Shown: one piece after another, positions 34,496-46,707 of the stretch
Position numbering within the stretch: the stretch's first letter is position 1
Layout of the letters: each line of letters opens with the position of its first letter
Source: Cocos nucifera
Taxonomy: Eukaryota > Streptophyta > Magnoliopsida > Arecales > Arecaceae
Length of the DNA: 64,000 nt
Direction of reading: 5' to 3'
Assembly: GCA_006176705.1 (NCBI GenBank)
Contig: QRFJ01007096.1
Location: 1 to 64,000 of the forward strand
The notes under the pieces: model-generated
The model's input: only the letters and a program-made list of their open reading frames with translations
What the model was told of the DNA's origin: nothing
Database searches by the model: none
Program-made: the position numbers and the translations under genes

Positions 34496-35002
34496 ATGAT
34501 CAAAAGATACAGTCCATGCTCGGTTTAATAGTTTATGTTAAAGAGAATCATTATAAGTCATATTACTAATTTTTAAGAATTAAAATATTAAATAATTTAT
34601 GATTCTATTGAGATAGATTGTGATCGGAAAATACGGTTCATGCTTGAAGAAAATAGATTATAGCCATAACTAAATTCTTAAAATATAAATTCTTGCATTA
34701 AAAAGAATTACCACAACCATGCTAAAGATGGACTCAAAATTTTAGAATATCTTTAATTAATTTTTAAATTTCTATTAATTATTATTTAATTTTTTATTTT
34801 AATTTACTAAAATCTAAATTAATTTTTTTTGATTTATTTATTTAAAATTTTATTTTAAAGATTAATTTAAATTTTATTTTTAATTAAAATTAAACATAAC
34901 TCAGCCATCAATCTTTAAGAAAATCGACACCTGACTCACCACTATTCTAATCTATATAAAGATCAGTTTAAATTTTTATTTATGCTATAATGGCAAGCAT
35001 CA
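34496..35002 (+). repeat. Athila-type 5' LTR, right part
   Basis: Continues the LTR from 24067 across B2 and ends GGCAAGCATCA, 6 nt before the PBS. It contains a diverged copy of the block spanning the B2 target site (GAGATAGATTGTGATC near 34614). Confidence 0.6.
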
Positions 35003-35008
35003 AATTTT

Positions 35009-35026
35009 TGGCACTATTGCTAGGGA
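35009..35026 (+). promoter_or_regulatory. Athila primer-binding site, decayed
   Basis: TGGCACTATTGCTAGGGA resembles the usual Athila site TGGCGCCGTTGCCGGGGA (tRNA-Asp type). The differences are all transitions consistent with decay of methylated C. Confidence 0.7.
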
Positions 35027-36063
35027 TTATAGCATGGTTGCTTCGATTTTCTAAAATAAATTTAAAAAGTTAATTAATTAAATTTTTTTATTATCTTTTA
35101 ATTTTATTTAATTAGTACTATTTTTCATAACTAATTTTTTGCTTTATATTATTTAGATTAATTTATTACTTTTTAAGACTTAATCACTTGAATTTACTTT
35201 CTTTTACAAAAACCAAAAGAAGTAAAAGATTAAAAAAAAATATCTATAAAAAGATAAAATCATAAATCCTAAAAAATCACTGACATTTCATAATACTTAA
35301 TTAATTTAGCATAATAAAAAATATAAAATAAAATTAATTTTTAACATGTTTGGATATCTTGCTTTATTTGCATTGCATCTCTATAATTAACTTTAAGGGC
35401 AAAACCATTAAACAAGATAAGATGGGGTTTTAATTATTCTTTCTTAGCCCACAAACCACCATCCTTCATATTGCATTAACCTAAATCTTAATTTAAAATC
35501 AATTAGACGTTGGCCCTAGGATATTCGAGCTCAATAGGATATGAAAATTCTAGAGTTAGACTGGATTCAGATTGATTAATTGCTTGATGTTTAAGGCAAG
35601 TGATTTAAAGAAGATGATTTTTAATTAATTTCATTATCTGATTTGGCCAACTCAGTTGGTATCTAAGAAAAGCAATAAGTAGGAAACCTTCCATATCTTA
35701 TACTTATCTGACTGAGTCAATTAGTCAATTTTGAGCTTGGAGTGCTCGAAGGTGATCTTGGTAGTTAGGAGCTATCTAGATCTAGATTAATCCTAGGATA
35801 GAGACTCCATACTTGCTTAACTTGATTGTAATTAACATCAAATTTAAATCTAATTAAAGCATTCTTTTCTTTTATCTCTAGATTTAAGATTTCTTAGGAC
35901 ACATCTTTAGAATCCTCTTCTTTCTCTTCTATCATTTCTTTAAAATTTAAATAATAATAATAATAAAATAAAATTACAAAATAGAAACTTAAAAAAAAAA
36001 ATGATTGGTTAGTAAGAATAAATCAAAACTCTACTCTAATCCAAAAAATTTCTGAGTTCACAA
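35027..36063 (+). other. Athila leader, no gene seen
   Basis: AT-rich, with no convincing coding frame. Long leaders are usual in this lineage. Confidence 0.5.
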
Positions 36064-37150
36064 TGAGTGAGATAGATCAAGAATCTTAGAACCTAAAAGA
36101 CTTTTACTATCCAATTAGGTCAGCTCAACTATCTTGTTTTCAATTATCCCAAACTAATGCAACCAATTTTGAAATTAAATCTCAAATCATCAACATGCTC
36201 CCTAAATTCACTAGAATTGAGGATGCATATATTTTCATTAGAGAATTTGAGGAAGTATGTGATACTATGAGGATACACCAACTCTCAGAAGATGCTATTA
36301 CACTTAGGCAGATTAATTTTGCCTTTAAGGAAAAGCTAAAAACCCAACCACTTGATTGCAACATGTGATGGCTTTGTAAAAGTGTTCTTGAGAAAGTTCT
36401 TCCCACATCATAAAACAGCCAAGTTAAGAAACAAAATTAATCACTTTTATCAATTAGAAAGAGAGTCTTTTTGGAAGTGTTTAGATCGGTTTAAAAATCT
36501 CTTGAGTCAATGCCCACACCATGAAATAGAAACATGGAGGTTATGCCAAATTATTTATGAAGGTCTAGATCCAAGTTCTAGAACTATGCTAGAGTCAATG
36601 TGCCAGGACCAATTCATGCATAAGGAATCTAATGAGACCTGATAATTTTTAGAGGACCTAGTAGAAAAGAGTCTACAGTGGAAGGTAACTAGAGAACTTA
36701 CGCTAACAAGAGGTGGTATACACTGTCCCAATAATCCTAGCTGTAGAGGCCAAAATAGCTACTTTACAATGAAGGTTAAAGGCCTTAGAATTACAGAGAC
36801 CAGCCAATATAAACCAAATGTCTGCATCCATATGCAACGGTTGCAATGCACCAGACCATGTCATAGAAGAATATCCCTTCCTGATGAAACCAATAGAAAA
36901 TGAGTTTGCATAGGTTAATGTAGCATACTAAAGACCAAATAATAACCTCTATGCATCCATATATAACCTAGGATGGAGAAACCACCCCAATTTTTCATGA
37001 TCACAAGGTCCAAATGTAGGCAGTCCTATCTTCAACCAGTCAAACCCAAGGCCTAATCTTATAATAAACAACCCACCAGGCTTTAACAATAATAAAAAGA
37101 AATTAGACTCTTTAGAAAAAAAATCTAGAAATATCGACAAAATCAACTAT
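36064..37150 (+). pseudogene. gag: Athila gag remnant
   Basis: A start at 36064 (MSEIDQES) is soon followed by a stop. Landmarks: IKSQIINMLPKFTRIEDAYI (about 36178-36240), CDTMRIHQLSEDAITLRQI (about 36260-36315), and frame 36352-36642 with VKVFLRKFFPHHKTAKLRN and NLLSQCPHHEIETW. Then CNGCNAPDHVIEEYP (about 36837-36880), the Cys/His box, and NNNLYASIYNLGWRNHPNFS (about 36935-37000), characteristic of Athila Gag. Gag forms the particle. The Cys/His box has its last Cys changed to Tyr. Several stops and shifts make it non-functional. Confidence 0.8.
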
Positions 37151-37479
37151 TGATAATGCAACTACTCTTAATATTTTTATGTAAGCCACTGATCAATTGC
37201 TAATAGCAAACATACAAGTAATAGCTTGTTTAGAAATGCAATTAGGATAGTTAGCTACTACTGTGAGTGAAAGAGAAAATGATAGATTGCCAAGTCAATT
37301 TGACGCTAATCTTAGAACCCAAAATAATTAAAAATCTCAACAAGGAGCCTAGATTAACCAATTAAATACTATCAATATACTAAGATCTAAAAAACAAATA
37401 GATAATCATGTGAGTACACCCAAAGTACTAGAAGAAGAAATAAAAGATCTACTAACTAAACCAATATCTGACTAGGGTC

Positions 37480-38110
37480 AGTCTAAAGAACCTAAAGAAA
37501 TAGAGCTTGATTCACCAACAGAACCTGCACCAAAATTAGTTAGACCAATACCCAAGATTGTAGCATCCTTCCCTAATAGACTTAAGTCCAACCGAAACTC
37601 AGCCCAATTAGATAAAATCTTGGAGGTCTTTAAGCAAGTTAAAGTAAATATTTTCTTATCAGATATGATCCAACAACTCCCAACATATGCTAAATTTCTT
37701 AAGGACTTTTGTATCAGAAAAAAGACCATCAATGTACCTAAGAGAGCCTTCTTGGCAGCTAGTGTGAGTTCATACCTATCAAACCATATGCCAGTGAACT
37801 ATAAAGATCTAGAGTCTCCCACTATTTCTTGCATTGTAGGAAAATCCCTCATTGATAAGGCTTTATTAGACTTAGGAGTGAGTGTCAATATACTATCTTA
37901 TTCAGTTTATGAAAGTTAAAGTTGGAGGAATTAAAGCCTGCAAGAATGACTTTATAACAATTAGCTTATCGATCTTTGAAAGTACCAAGGGGCATAGTAG
38001 AGGATGTATTAATTAAGATCAGTGATTTTATTTATTTAGTAGACTTTGTGATTCTAAAAACTAAACCTATAATAAACCCAAATAGCCACATCTTAGTTAT
38101 ACTAAGTAGA
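37480..38110 (+). pseudogene. pol: Athila protease remnant
   Basis: Frame 37620-37919 reads LPTYAKFLKDFCIRKKTINV, then SCIVGKSLIDKALLDLGVSV with NILSYSVYES. This matches the Athila retropepsin site (LDLGASVNLLPYSVY in the lineage). The active-site Asp is kept (D-L-G). A stop follows at 37919; the flap and carboxy part continue in another frame to about 38110 (SHILVILSRPFLATTNA). Confidence 0.75.
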
Positions 38111-38379
38111 CCATTTCTAGCCACAACTAATGCTTAAATCAACTATCGAAATGGTCTAATAAAAATTTTCATTGGTAATATGATCATAGATCTAAATATT
38201 TTTAACCTATCTAAAACAAATCAAGCAAGTTACCTGAATTGGATACAGGACAATGTTTATGAATCCATTAACCTAAGTGATGAAAAATTTGACATGAAAC
38301 TATAGATGAATCAGAACTATGAAGAATTTGAGATCAATAATTTAGCTACAGTCAATACGAAACTTAGATGAAAACCTCC

Positions 38380-39340
38380 AGTTAAACCATTGTCTAGACC
38401 ATTAGTGGAGGAAACATCCAAGCTAGAATTAAAAACACTCTCCAAACATCTGAAATATACATATTTTGGTCCATCAGAAATCTTGCCAGTAATTTTTTTA
38501 GCGGACCTAGATCCTATACAAAAGGAAGAATTATTGACTATCCTTAAGAAAAATAAAGAAGCATTAGAATGGACCATGGTTGATTTAAAAGAGATTAGTC
38601 CCTCGATTGTTCAACATAGAATTCATCCGTTAGAAAATGCTAAGCCAAAAAGAGATCCCCAAAGGAGACTTAACCTAGCCATAAAAGAAGTTGTAAAAAA
38701 AAAAATAATAAAATTCTTTGATAATGGAATAATATATTTAATCTCAGATAGTTCATGGGTAAGCCCATTACAAGTAGTATCCAAGAAGTCAGGAGTTACC
38801 GTAGTCTAGAATGATCATAATGAATTGGTTCCAATAAGAGTTTAAATTGGATGGAGGTCTGCATCAATTATAGAAAATTAAATACAACTATTCAAAAGGA
38901 CCATTTTTTTTGCCCTTCATAGACCAAATGTTAGAATGACTAGTAGGGTGTGACTTTTATTATTTTCTGGATGGATACTCAAGAGACAACTAGATTCCTA
39001 TAGCCCTTGAGGATCAAGAAAAGAGTACTTTTACCTATCCATATGGAATCTTTATCTATAGATGCATGCCCTTTGGGTTATGTAATGCACCAGCTATTTT
39101 TTAAAGGTGCATGACTAGCATTTTCACTAACATGGTTAAAAGATCCCTTGAAATTTTCATGGACGACTTTTACATCTTTGGATCTAGATTCACTGATTGT
39201 CTTCATTATCTTAAATTAGTCTTAAGAAAATGTAAAGAAAAGCATCTTGTATTAAATTAGAAAAAATATCAATTTAACATTAAGAAAGGCATAGTCCTTG
39301 ATCATGTAATTTTGAAAAGAGGCATTGAAGTAGATAAAGT
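38380..39340 (+). pseudogene. pol: Athila reverse transcriptase, cut by A2
   Basis: Frame 38390-38809 gives the RT amino part (LKYTYFGPSEILPVI, QKEELLTILKKNKEALEWTM, SWVSPLQVVSKKSG). After shifts, CPFGLCNAPAIF (about 39068-39105) and EIFMDDFYIFGSR (about 39148-39188), the F-M-D-D catalytic site, are seen. Then comes KKGIVLDHVILKRGIEVDKV (about 39283-39340), where A2 begins. The connection, RNase H and integrase domains are not in the window. Confidence 0.8.
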
Positions 39341-41705
39341 TGAAGGAAGCAGTGTAGGATTTGCAGTACTACTTTCAAAATTTTTTTTAAAAATAGCTAA
39401 AATATAATAAAAAATTAATCAATCTAATTAATTAATTATTTATCATATTAGAATATTAAGTCCTACACTAAGGATCTAAACATAATATGCATGCATTCAT
39501 ATAGATCTGAAAATAAAACTATACAGCAAACTCTTTACTACATCTATCTATTCAGAATAAATACCTTTTTGTGGATAGTTGATCATCTTAATTTGAATCC
39601 ATCAGATAATGCTCTGATGTTACATCATTTGCACACATGTCTGGCCTCTACGGTTGGTCCATATGAAGCTCCTGATTTCGATCAGCCCTACTGGAGTGCT
39701 AGCTCCTTATCGGGGCCTTCAATGATTGATTGCGATCGATCTAATTGATTACTTTTCTTCTGATCTTCTAGATACTCTAAAAAATTAAAATATGTGCTTC
39801 AAAGGATGATGAAGTGGTGTTTTAAATTTGATGGCGATTTGATGCTCACACCACTCGATCTCTCCATCCGAACCTAGATTCCCAAGTCTCGGGTTTCACT
39901 CGGCCCAAAAACCTGATGCACTAAAAACCCTCTCACACCCTCTCTATGTGGAGTTTTTCCATGAAACAAGTTTTCATCGAAAGATGACTTTCAAATCTAT
40001 AAACTCAATTTATATTATATCTAAAAATTAGATGTGCTTAGATACAAAAATCAGAAGAGAATAGAGGCATGAAGGAAAAATAAAGTGCTATAGGACTCTG
40101 CTCACCTTCACTCCAAAATTTTTTTTGCCCAAAACCAATGCCCAATTGCTTTTAAATTTTTACCACGAAAAGAAAACCCCTTAAGGTTCAACACAAAAAT
40201 TCTCATAATTTATTGCAAGAAAAATAAGTAGAAATTTTATATGGAATCTAATCAAATCTTCCTTAGCAATTAGGTCATCTCATGACCTCATCGGATCAAA
40301 TCCAATCGAATCCAATTTGATCAAACTTGACCAAATCCCTATCGCTCAATCAGATTGAGCTAGTCAATAATCAAATTGCTAATTAATCTTTCAATAAATA
40401 TAGAGTCTCAATCAGATGGGTGTTTGGACAATAGAGTCCCATCAATATGAAACTCCTGAAGAGTCCTAAACCAGTGGAACTCTTGAACCAAGTATCCCAA
40501 ATGAATCAAACTCATGATCATAGAGTCCCAGATCAGTAGAACTCTTGATTAGAGAGTCTCGAATAAATAGGACTCAGAGTTTTAGTCTACTAGGACTCTT
40601 GGTCATAGAGTTTTAGTTTAGTAGGACTCTTGACCACAGAGTTCCAGATCATCGAGACTCTCGATTAGAGAGTTCTGGATAAGAAGAACTCAGAATTCTA
40701 GTCTAGTGGGACTCTTGGTCATAGAGTTTCAGTCCAGTAAAACTCTTGACCATCGAGTCTTAGATCATCAAGATTCAATATCAGCCATCAGATCAGGTAG
40801 AAACTCCTATTATGTGTGACCTTATAGGTTTGAATTCTAAGCTGGTAGCATAGAAACTAATTTTTTGTACCAATCGATATGACCATCTAGTAATGATACC
40901 CGACGTTCAGATAGGTCAAATAATTGTAATGCAACATCGACAAACCCATGGCATATGGTTACTATATAATTTATTTCCTTGACCTCTATGCTCAAAGGAC
41001 ATTTAGGATTTACTGTCAATCCTAAAACTCATCTACAATGTATTTCAAAATTTAGCGTCCATCATATGGACTATTCTGATCGAGGATTTGCTAAATTGAA
41101 ATACAGCGATGCACTTGCTCCAACACTTGGAGGGGTCAATTCCATCTCGACTCAGACACCGATAAGCCAAGTACTTGACTGCACCTAGTAGCCTTCCGTC
41201 ATTGAATTAGAAATTCAGATAGTCCGATACCTAAGTACAATAAGTTGCTTGCAAGTCACCGTGGTGGTCTCAGGTCTAAGAGACACTTATACCCATATCC
41301 TTTGGAGCTAATCTTGATAGAAGAAAAGCTTCGGAGTTGATCATGTTCAGTCAGATGCACCTATACATCTTATTTACATACCGTACTAGTATCTCAACAC
41401 TCCTTGGTTACGAGGACAACCAATCTATATGGCACATAACAACCTATACTCAATAAATATTATCGTCCTAAGTAACAACGTATCTTTTGGTCGTGAATAA
41501 TTTAAAGACTAAATGATAAATCCTCTTTTGTCAAATCTAGATAGTCCAAAGGACTTCATCACAACACAACAATTTATTAGAAGACAGAATTTATGATGAA
41601 AAAAATGCCAAAATAATTTTTATTATTTAATAATTCATATACAAGTACAATAAGTAGTACAACCGTCAACAAACTGATGATTGACTTTTGGATATATTTT
41701 CAATA
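39341..41705 (-). repeat. A2 3' LTR
   Basis: Begins TGAAGGAAGCAGTGTAGG and ends TTTTCAATA next to the polypurine tract (ATCTCTCACTTAGAC on the plus strand). It is longer than the A1 LTR mainly because of a tandem array at 40434-40780. A TATA-like TATAATATAAAT (minus strand) lies near 40007-40018. Confidence 0.85.
40434..40780. repeat. 116-bp higher-order tandem repeat inside the A2 LTR
   Basis: The related starts CATAGAGTCCCAGATCAG (40519), CACAGAGTTCCAGATCAT (40635) and CATCGAGTCTTAGATCAT (40751) are spaced exactly 116 bp apart. Each 116-bp unit is made of subunits of about 31, 30, 24 and 31 bp built on the theme AGAGT...GGACTCTTGA. Irregular copies extend left to about 40434. Confidence 0.8.
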
Positions 41706-43390
41706 ATCTCTCACTTAGACTAAAGTCAATCAGTGTAGTATTTAATACCTATCTTTGAGTTGAAATCATTGAACTCCTTCACTACAACAACTTTAGTGAA
41801 TGGGTCGGTCGGGTTCTCTTTTCCATCGATCTTCTGAAGGTCGACATCATCTCGATCCATAATTTCTCGAACAAGGTGGAAGCGATGCAGAATATGCTTC
41901 ATCCACTAGTGTGCCTTAGGTTCCTTTGTCTGAGCAATGACTCCAGAGCTATTGCAATAGAGCAGAACTGGACTATCAAGGAAGGATGCTACTCCAAGCT
42001 CGGTGATGAATTTTCTCAGCCACATCACTTCTTTGGCAACATTTGATGCAGCGACATACTCTATCTCACAAACTGAATCGATCACAGTGTGCTGCTTGAA
42101 ACTCTTCCAACAGACGGCCCCATCATTAAGGGTGAATATATATTCCGACACACTCTTGCTATCATCATGATCACACTAAAAATTGGAGTTTGTGAACCCC
42201 ACCAGTTTCAAGTCCGATTCACCATATACAAGCCACTGGTCCTTAGTATTTCTTAAATACTTCAGGATGATTTTAATAATCTTCCAATGGTTCTCTCCTG
42301 GATCAGTTCGATATCTACTCACTATTTCTAGTGAGTATGCCACATCTAGTCGTGTACATGTCATGGCGTACATGATAGAATCCACTGCCAAAGTATATGG
42401 TATTCTACTCATACGCTCTTTTTCTAAAGGTGTTGTCGGACAATCCCTCTTTAAAAGAAAAATTCCATGGCCTATCGGTAGATAGTCTTTTTTGAAATTC
42501 TTCATGTTGAACTATTTCAGCACAGTGTTAATGTATGTAGACTGGGATATTCCAAGCAATCTTTTAAATCTATCTCTATAGATCTTCATCCCTAGGATGT
42601 AGGAAGCTTCTTCTAGATCTTTTATGGAGAATTGTGATGATAGTAAGATCTTTATTTCTTGCAATGTAGGAACATCATTCTCGATTAAGAGAATGTCATC
42701 AATATACAATATTCAGAATAATATTGCTGAACCATTAGCCCACTTGTATATGCAGGGCTCCTCTTCGTTCTTAATGAAGTCATATATTTTAATTATTCTA
42801 TCAAATTGTATGTTCCAGCTCCAAGATGTCTGTTTCAGTCCATAAATGAATCTTTGAAGCTTACACACCTTAGACTCATCTATGGATGTGAATCCTTTAG
42901 GCTGTATCATATACATCTCTTCATCTAGCTCTCCATTTAGGAAAGCCATTTTCACATCCATTTGCCAGATTTAATAATCTAGATGGGTAGCGATAGCAAG
43001 TATAATCTAAATGAATTTGAGCATTGCCATAGAAGAAAACATCTCATCATAGTCAATACCATAACATTGACGATACCCCTTGGCAACCAAATAGACTTTA
43101 TAGGTCTCCATCTTTTTGTCTGCGCCTCTTTTTCTTTTAAAGACCCACTTACATCCTATGAATTTTATCCCTTCGGGTGGATCAACCAATGTCCATACAT
43201 CGTTCACCTTCATGAATTCTATTTCAAATTTTATGGCCTCAAGCCATTTCTCAGAGTTGGATTTCTGCATTGCATCCATATAGGTGATCGGATCCTGATC
43301 GTTCTCATCAAGTTTGATAGGATCCCCATCCCAGATCAAAAAATCATAGTATCTATCCAATTGACGTGGTACTCTACCGGATCGCCTTAA
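41706..43390 (-). pseudogene. pol: A2 reverse transcriptase and RNase H, frameshifted
   Basis: RT starts in 43007-43360 (VWTLVDPPEGIKFIGCKWVF, YLVAKGYRQCYGIDYDEMFS) and continues in 42713-42961 (MDVKMAFLNGELDEEMYMIQ, CKLQRFIYGLKQTSWSWN) and 42512-42709 (MYIDDILLIENDVP, where the YVDD position reads YIDD). It goes on in 42176-42505 (GHGIFLLKRDCP, YAMTCTRLDVAYSL). RNase H is at 41906-42151 (TVIDSVCEIEYVAASNVAKE, LLYCNSSGVIAQTKE). The expected Asp before N in CDN reads CNS, and MEAEY reads CEIEY. At least four frame changes occur. Confidence 0.82.
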
Positions 43391-43399
43391 GGATGCATC

Positions 43400-44460
43400 T
43401 ATAATGGATTCTGGGTCTGATCTAATCAGATCCAGCTCAGGTTCAATAGCTTGTATCTATTTTTTTATTTGTCATACTTCATCAAGTTCGACCTTAGAGG
43501 CATTAGTTCCTTCACCAAGGAACTTCTTTTCTAAAAAGACTACCTTAAGGCTGATAAACATTTTTTGCTCATCAGCAAGGTAGAAGTAGTATCCTTTGAT
43601 TTTTTTGGGTAATCTATAAAACTACACTTATCAGACCTAGGTCTAAGCTTGTCTATCATTAAACGTTTGACGTAAGCCGGACACCCCCAAATCCTAAGGT
43701 GTGAAAGCACTGGCTTACGCCCTGTCCATATCTCATATGATATTTTATAAATAGATTTACTCGAAATCCTATTTAGAATATATCAAACTGACTCGAGCGC
43801 ATATTCTCATAGTAAAATTGGCAAACCAGCATACCCCATCATAGACTGAACCATGTCCAACAGGATCCGATTTCTTCTTTCAGACATACTATTATGTTGT
43901 GGTGTTCTAGGAGGAGTCCATTGGGAGAGAATCTCGTTCTCTTTAAGATATATCAGAAACTCATTGAAAAGATATTCACCCCCTCAATCAGACCAAAAAA
44001 TTTTAATACTCTTTTTAGTTTGCTTTTCTACCTCATTTCGAAATAGTTTGAACATTTCAAATGACTCCGACTTATGCTTCATTAAATAAATGTACCCATA
44101 TCTTGATAGGTTGTCTGTGAAGGTTATGAAGTAGAAGTATCCACCTCTAGCACTTAAGCTCATGGATCCACATACATTCGAATATACTAGACTTAGGAGT
44201 TCAGTAGCTCGTTCATCTTTTCCAATAAAAGGTGACTTGGTCATCTTACCAAGAAGACAGAACTCATAGGTTGAAAGTGATTCACAATCACTAACCTCAA
44301 GAATTCCTTCTTGAGTTAACTCGTTAATTCTATTCTTGTTAATATGACCTAGCCTACAGTGCCAAAGGTATACATCAGATACATCACTAATTCTGGGGCA
44401 TTTATAGGAGGATTGAACCATGTTAACAGGCATAGAAAGTAAATAAATTTTATTATTCAA
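43400..44460 (-). pseudogene. pol: A2 integrase, frameshifted
   Basis: Frame 43984-44460 contains DVYLWHCRLGHINKNRINEL, a damaged Cys pair (TYEFCLLGKMTK), LLSLVYSNVCGSM with the first catalytic Asp replaced by Asn, GGYFYFITFTDNLSRYGYIY and the end KSIKIFWSD. Beyond the stop, 43550-43980 keeps recognisable carboxy-terminal sequence (around GRKPVLSHLRIWGCPAYVKR). A decayed linker leads to RT at 43390. It is inactive by loss of catalytic and zinc residues. Confidence 0.78.
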
Positions 44461-44815
44461 TTATTCGATAAAAATTATAACACCATTCAAAATGATATTA
44501 CAATTTTTTTTTATTGATATTTTAAAATAATTTATGGTCAAAAGGCTTATAGAAATGACATTCAATAAGAAAGTTGGACAAAAATGATATTCATTAAGAA
44601 TAACTTTATTTGAATTGATTATAAGGTTCATGATTTCTAAAGCTAGAATTGGAACTTGTCTTCCATCTCCAACGTTCAGAAATCTCTCATCTTGATCAAA
44701 TCTCCTACTAACCTGCAAGCCTGCATAGAATTACAAATATGATAAGGGCTTCCAATATCTAATACTCAGGCAGTAGAATCAAATAAGAAAAAATTGCAAG
44801 ATGTTATCATATAAT
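44461..44815 (-). pseudogene. pol: A2 protease remnant
   Basis: Minus-strand reading gives VLDIGSPYHICNSMQ (about 44715-44765) with a stop just before it. This is the same D-I-G active-site variant as A1. Frame 44461-44718 continues MQVSRRFDQDERFLNVGDGR to the integrase junction. Frames are broken on both sides. Confidence 0.7.
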
Positions 44816-45701
44816 TACCTTGCCCAGCAACCACTTGCTTCCTCCTCGGCTTGTTCGGGTCCAGAGAGGCAATGTACAGAGGATAGTTCCTCTTCTAATG
44901 TCCTTGCTTCTTGCAGAAGAAGCACTCTGCCTGGCGCTGGTCGAGCTTGCACTTCTTGGTTCGACCCTATGTAGTCGTCCTGGTATTTGGGTGCACCTTC
45001 TTGTTCTTCTTCTTCTTGTTCTTCTTCTTCTTGTTCTTCTTTCCTTTTTCAAAGGATCGACGACCAGAAGAAGACCCTCCCACTATATTCACCATCTCTT
45101 TGTAGAGTTGGTGATCCTTCTTAAAGTTCTATAGCAACCCCAGCAAGCCATGGTAGTTGACTGCAGGCTTTGTCATTTGGAAATGAGTTAGGAAGGGAAG
45201 AAAGGACTTGGGCAAGGAATTAAGGATCACATCCTTACCGAGCTGCTCGTGCAGGAGAAAGCCCAGCTTACTAAGGTGCTCGATCATCTTGATCATGTAT
45301 AATACATGGTCGGTGACTGAGGCCTCGTCCCTCATCCAAGCATTGAAAATAGCATAACTTATTTTATGCCTTTCAACATCGTCAGGTGTGCTAAAGAAGT
45401 CATTCAATATTTGAAGCATCTTCTATGGCTGGGCATTTTCAAACCTATGGCCGAACTCATCATTCATTGCTGCAAGCATTATATATCGAACGATGGTACG
45501 ATCATTGAGCCACTTCTGATAAGTATCTTGGATCGCTCCCCTAGCGTTCGGAGCTGGCTCCTCAGGTGCAAGATTTGTTACGATATAAAGGATCCGCTCA
45601 TGCTCCAGGATGATTTTCAACTTATGATACCAGCTATCATAGTTGGATCTCATTAATTTATCATTGTCTAACAATGATCGGAGTGATAGGTTAGTGGCTA
45701 T
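44816..45701 (-). pseudogene. gag: A2 gag, start codon lost
   Basis: Capsid sequence in 45423-45701 (LSLRSLLDNDKLMRSNYDSW, ILEHERILYIVTNLAPEE) and, after a stop, 45129-45419 (MLQILNDFFSTPDDVERHK, LGKDVILNSLPKSFLPFL). Then a KNKKKK repeat (about 45000-45050) and CFFCKKQGH, a zinc knuckle cut by a stop (about 44895-44925). At the expected start (45699-45701) ATG has become ATA; in A1 the same codon is ATG. The candidate splice acceptor lies 2 nt upstream. Confidence 0.78.
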
Positions 45702-45703
45702 TT

Positions 45704-46584
45704 CTGCATAATAAGAAAAACCAAACCTAATTAGTATATGAATCAATTATCTTAAAGACTTGAACTTTAGTCTAAAGATTCTTCCACTATTTTATATGAA
45801 TTGGTAGCCTCTACCTCCAATTCGAGGAATTACTTTAATTCTTTAGTGAGTGCTAGAATCCACATAGACTACACACAAGCCTAATTTTGGTTGGTCAACC
45901 CGTGTGCACCTATGGGTAGGTTCAAAATCAATTATTTTTCCAAATAATTTCTAGTAATATCAATTTTACCTCGGAGACCTAATCAGTAGGCTTTGGCCTC
46001 CACTAAAAAAGTCCGGTTAGGTCGAATCATTAACATGACCACATTTGGTCTTATCTAACCAATAAGTGATTAGGCCCGACTTTGATCAGCCAACCCAACT
46101 ACTATCAGAAAGACTTAATCAAATCATCATTTTATGAATGATAATTTTATTAGTCAATAAGCACCAAGCCTTTGGGCCTTCGATGATTATCAAATTAATG
46201 AACCCATTATCATTCAACTTAATGGGAGGCTATGATTTAGTTATCTATATAACTATTTTATTTTTAAGAACCTAATAATTTTAGAAGATTTAGTTAATAT
46301 ATTTAAGAAAAGTGAGCCAATTTCGATCCTCCCACTGACTTCACCAAGTCAGATAAAAAAAGGATCTAATGTAAGCTGGCATTAGGAGCACCTAAATTAG
46401 TTAGACTGATTTACCTAATTGACATGGGTGAGTTCGAATCACCAAGTGATCTAATCAAAACCTAACTCATCAGGATGGCCAGGTAAGTGAGATTAGTGAA
46501 AGGGATATACCATTAACTCGTTAAAGACCGAATCAGTGTGAGTAGCTTTCAATTAAAAATCACTGGTCAAACTGCCAAACTTAC
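45704..46584 (-). other. Candidate leader intron of A2 (881 bp)
   Basis: The donor is TCTAAG|GTAAGTTTGG (GTAAGT at 46579-46584). The acceptor is TTTTTCTTATTATGCAG|AA next to the former gag start. Same design as A1, B1 and B2. No gene inside. Confidence 0.5.
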
Positions 46585-46702
46585 CTTAGACACCATCCGG
46601 TTTACTAGTTTTAATTTGACCAACCTAGTAATTTCAGGTTCGACCGCGTAGCCATGAATCAAGTCCATTTGGTCTGCATTAAAGGTATGGACTTGACCAA
46701 CT
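46585..46702 (-). other. A2 leader fragment left of the Tat insertion
   Basis: Leader sequence homologous to A1 4769-4890. Its continuation is at 56849-57554 on the far side of the Tat element. Confidence 0.6.
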
Positions 46703-46707
46703 ATAAC
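46703..46707. repeat. Left target-site duplication of the Tat element (ATAAC)
   Basis: The right copy is ACAAC at 56844-56848. The A1 sequence at the same place (CCAACTATAACTATTATAAT near 4888) shows the unoccupied site. Confidence 0.8.

Larger units (their letters stand above)
34496..39340 (+). mobile_element. Athila-type Ty3/gypsy element, interrupted by A2
   Basis: From the left: the end of the 5' LTR, a tRNA-Asp-type PBS, a long leader, gag, protease and the first part of RT, all on the plus strand. The RT is cut at 39340 by A2. The remainder must lie beyond B3 outside the window. Frames are heavily broken. It is the oldest host element in the right half, since B2 and A2 both sit in it. 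Confidence 0.8.

Noticed and set aside
46475..46600. Plus-strand CAGGTAAGT as a splice donor
   Set aside because: It is antisense to the element, has decayed in A1 and B2, and I see no matching plus-strand acceptor or gene.
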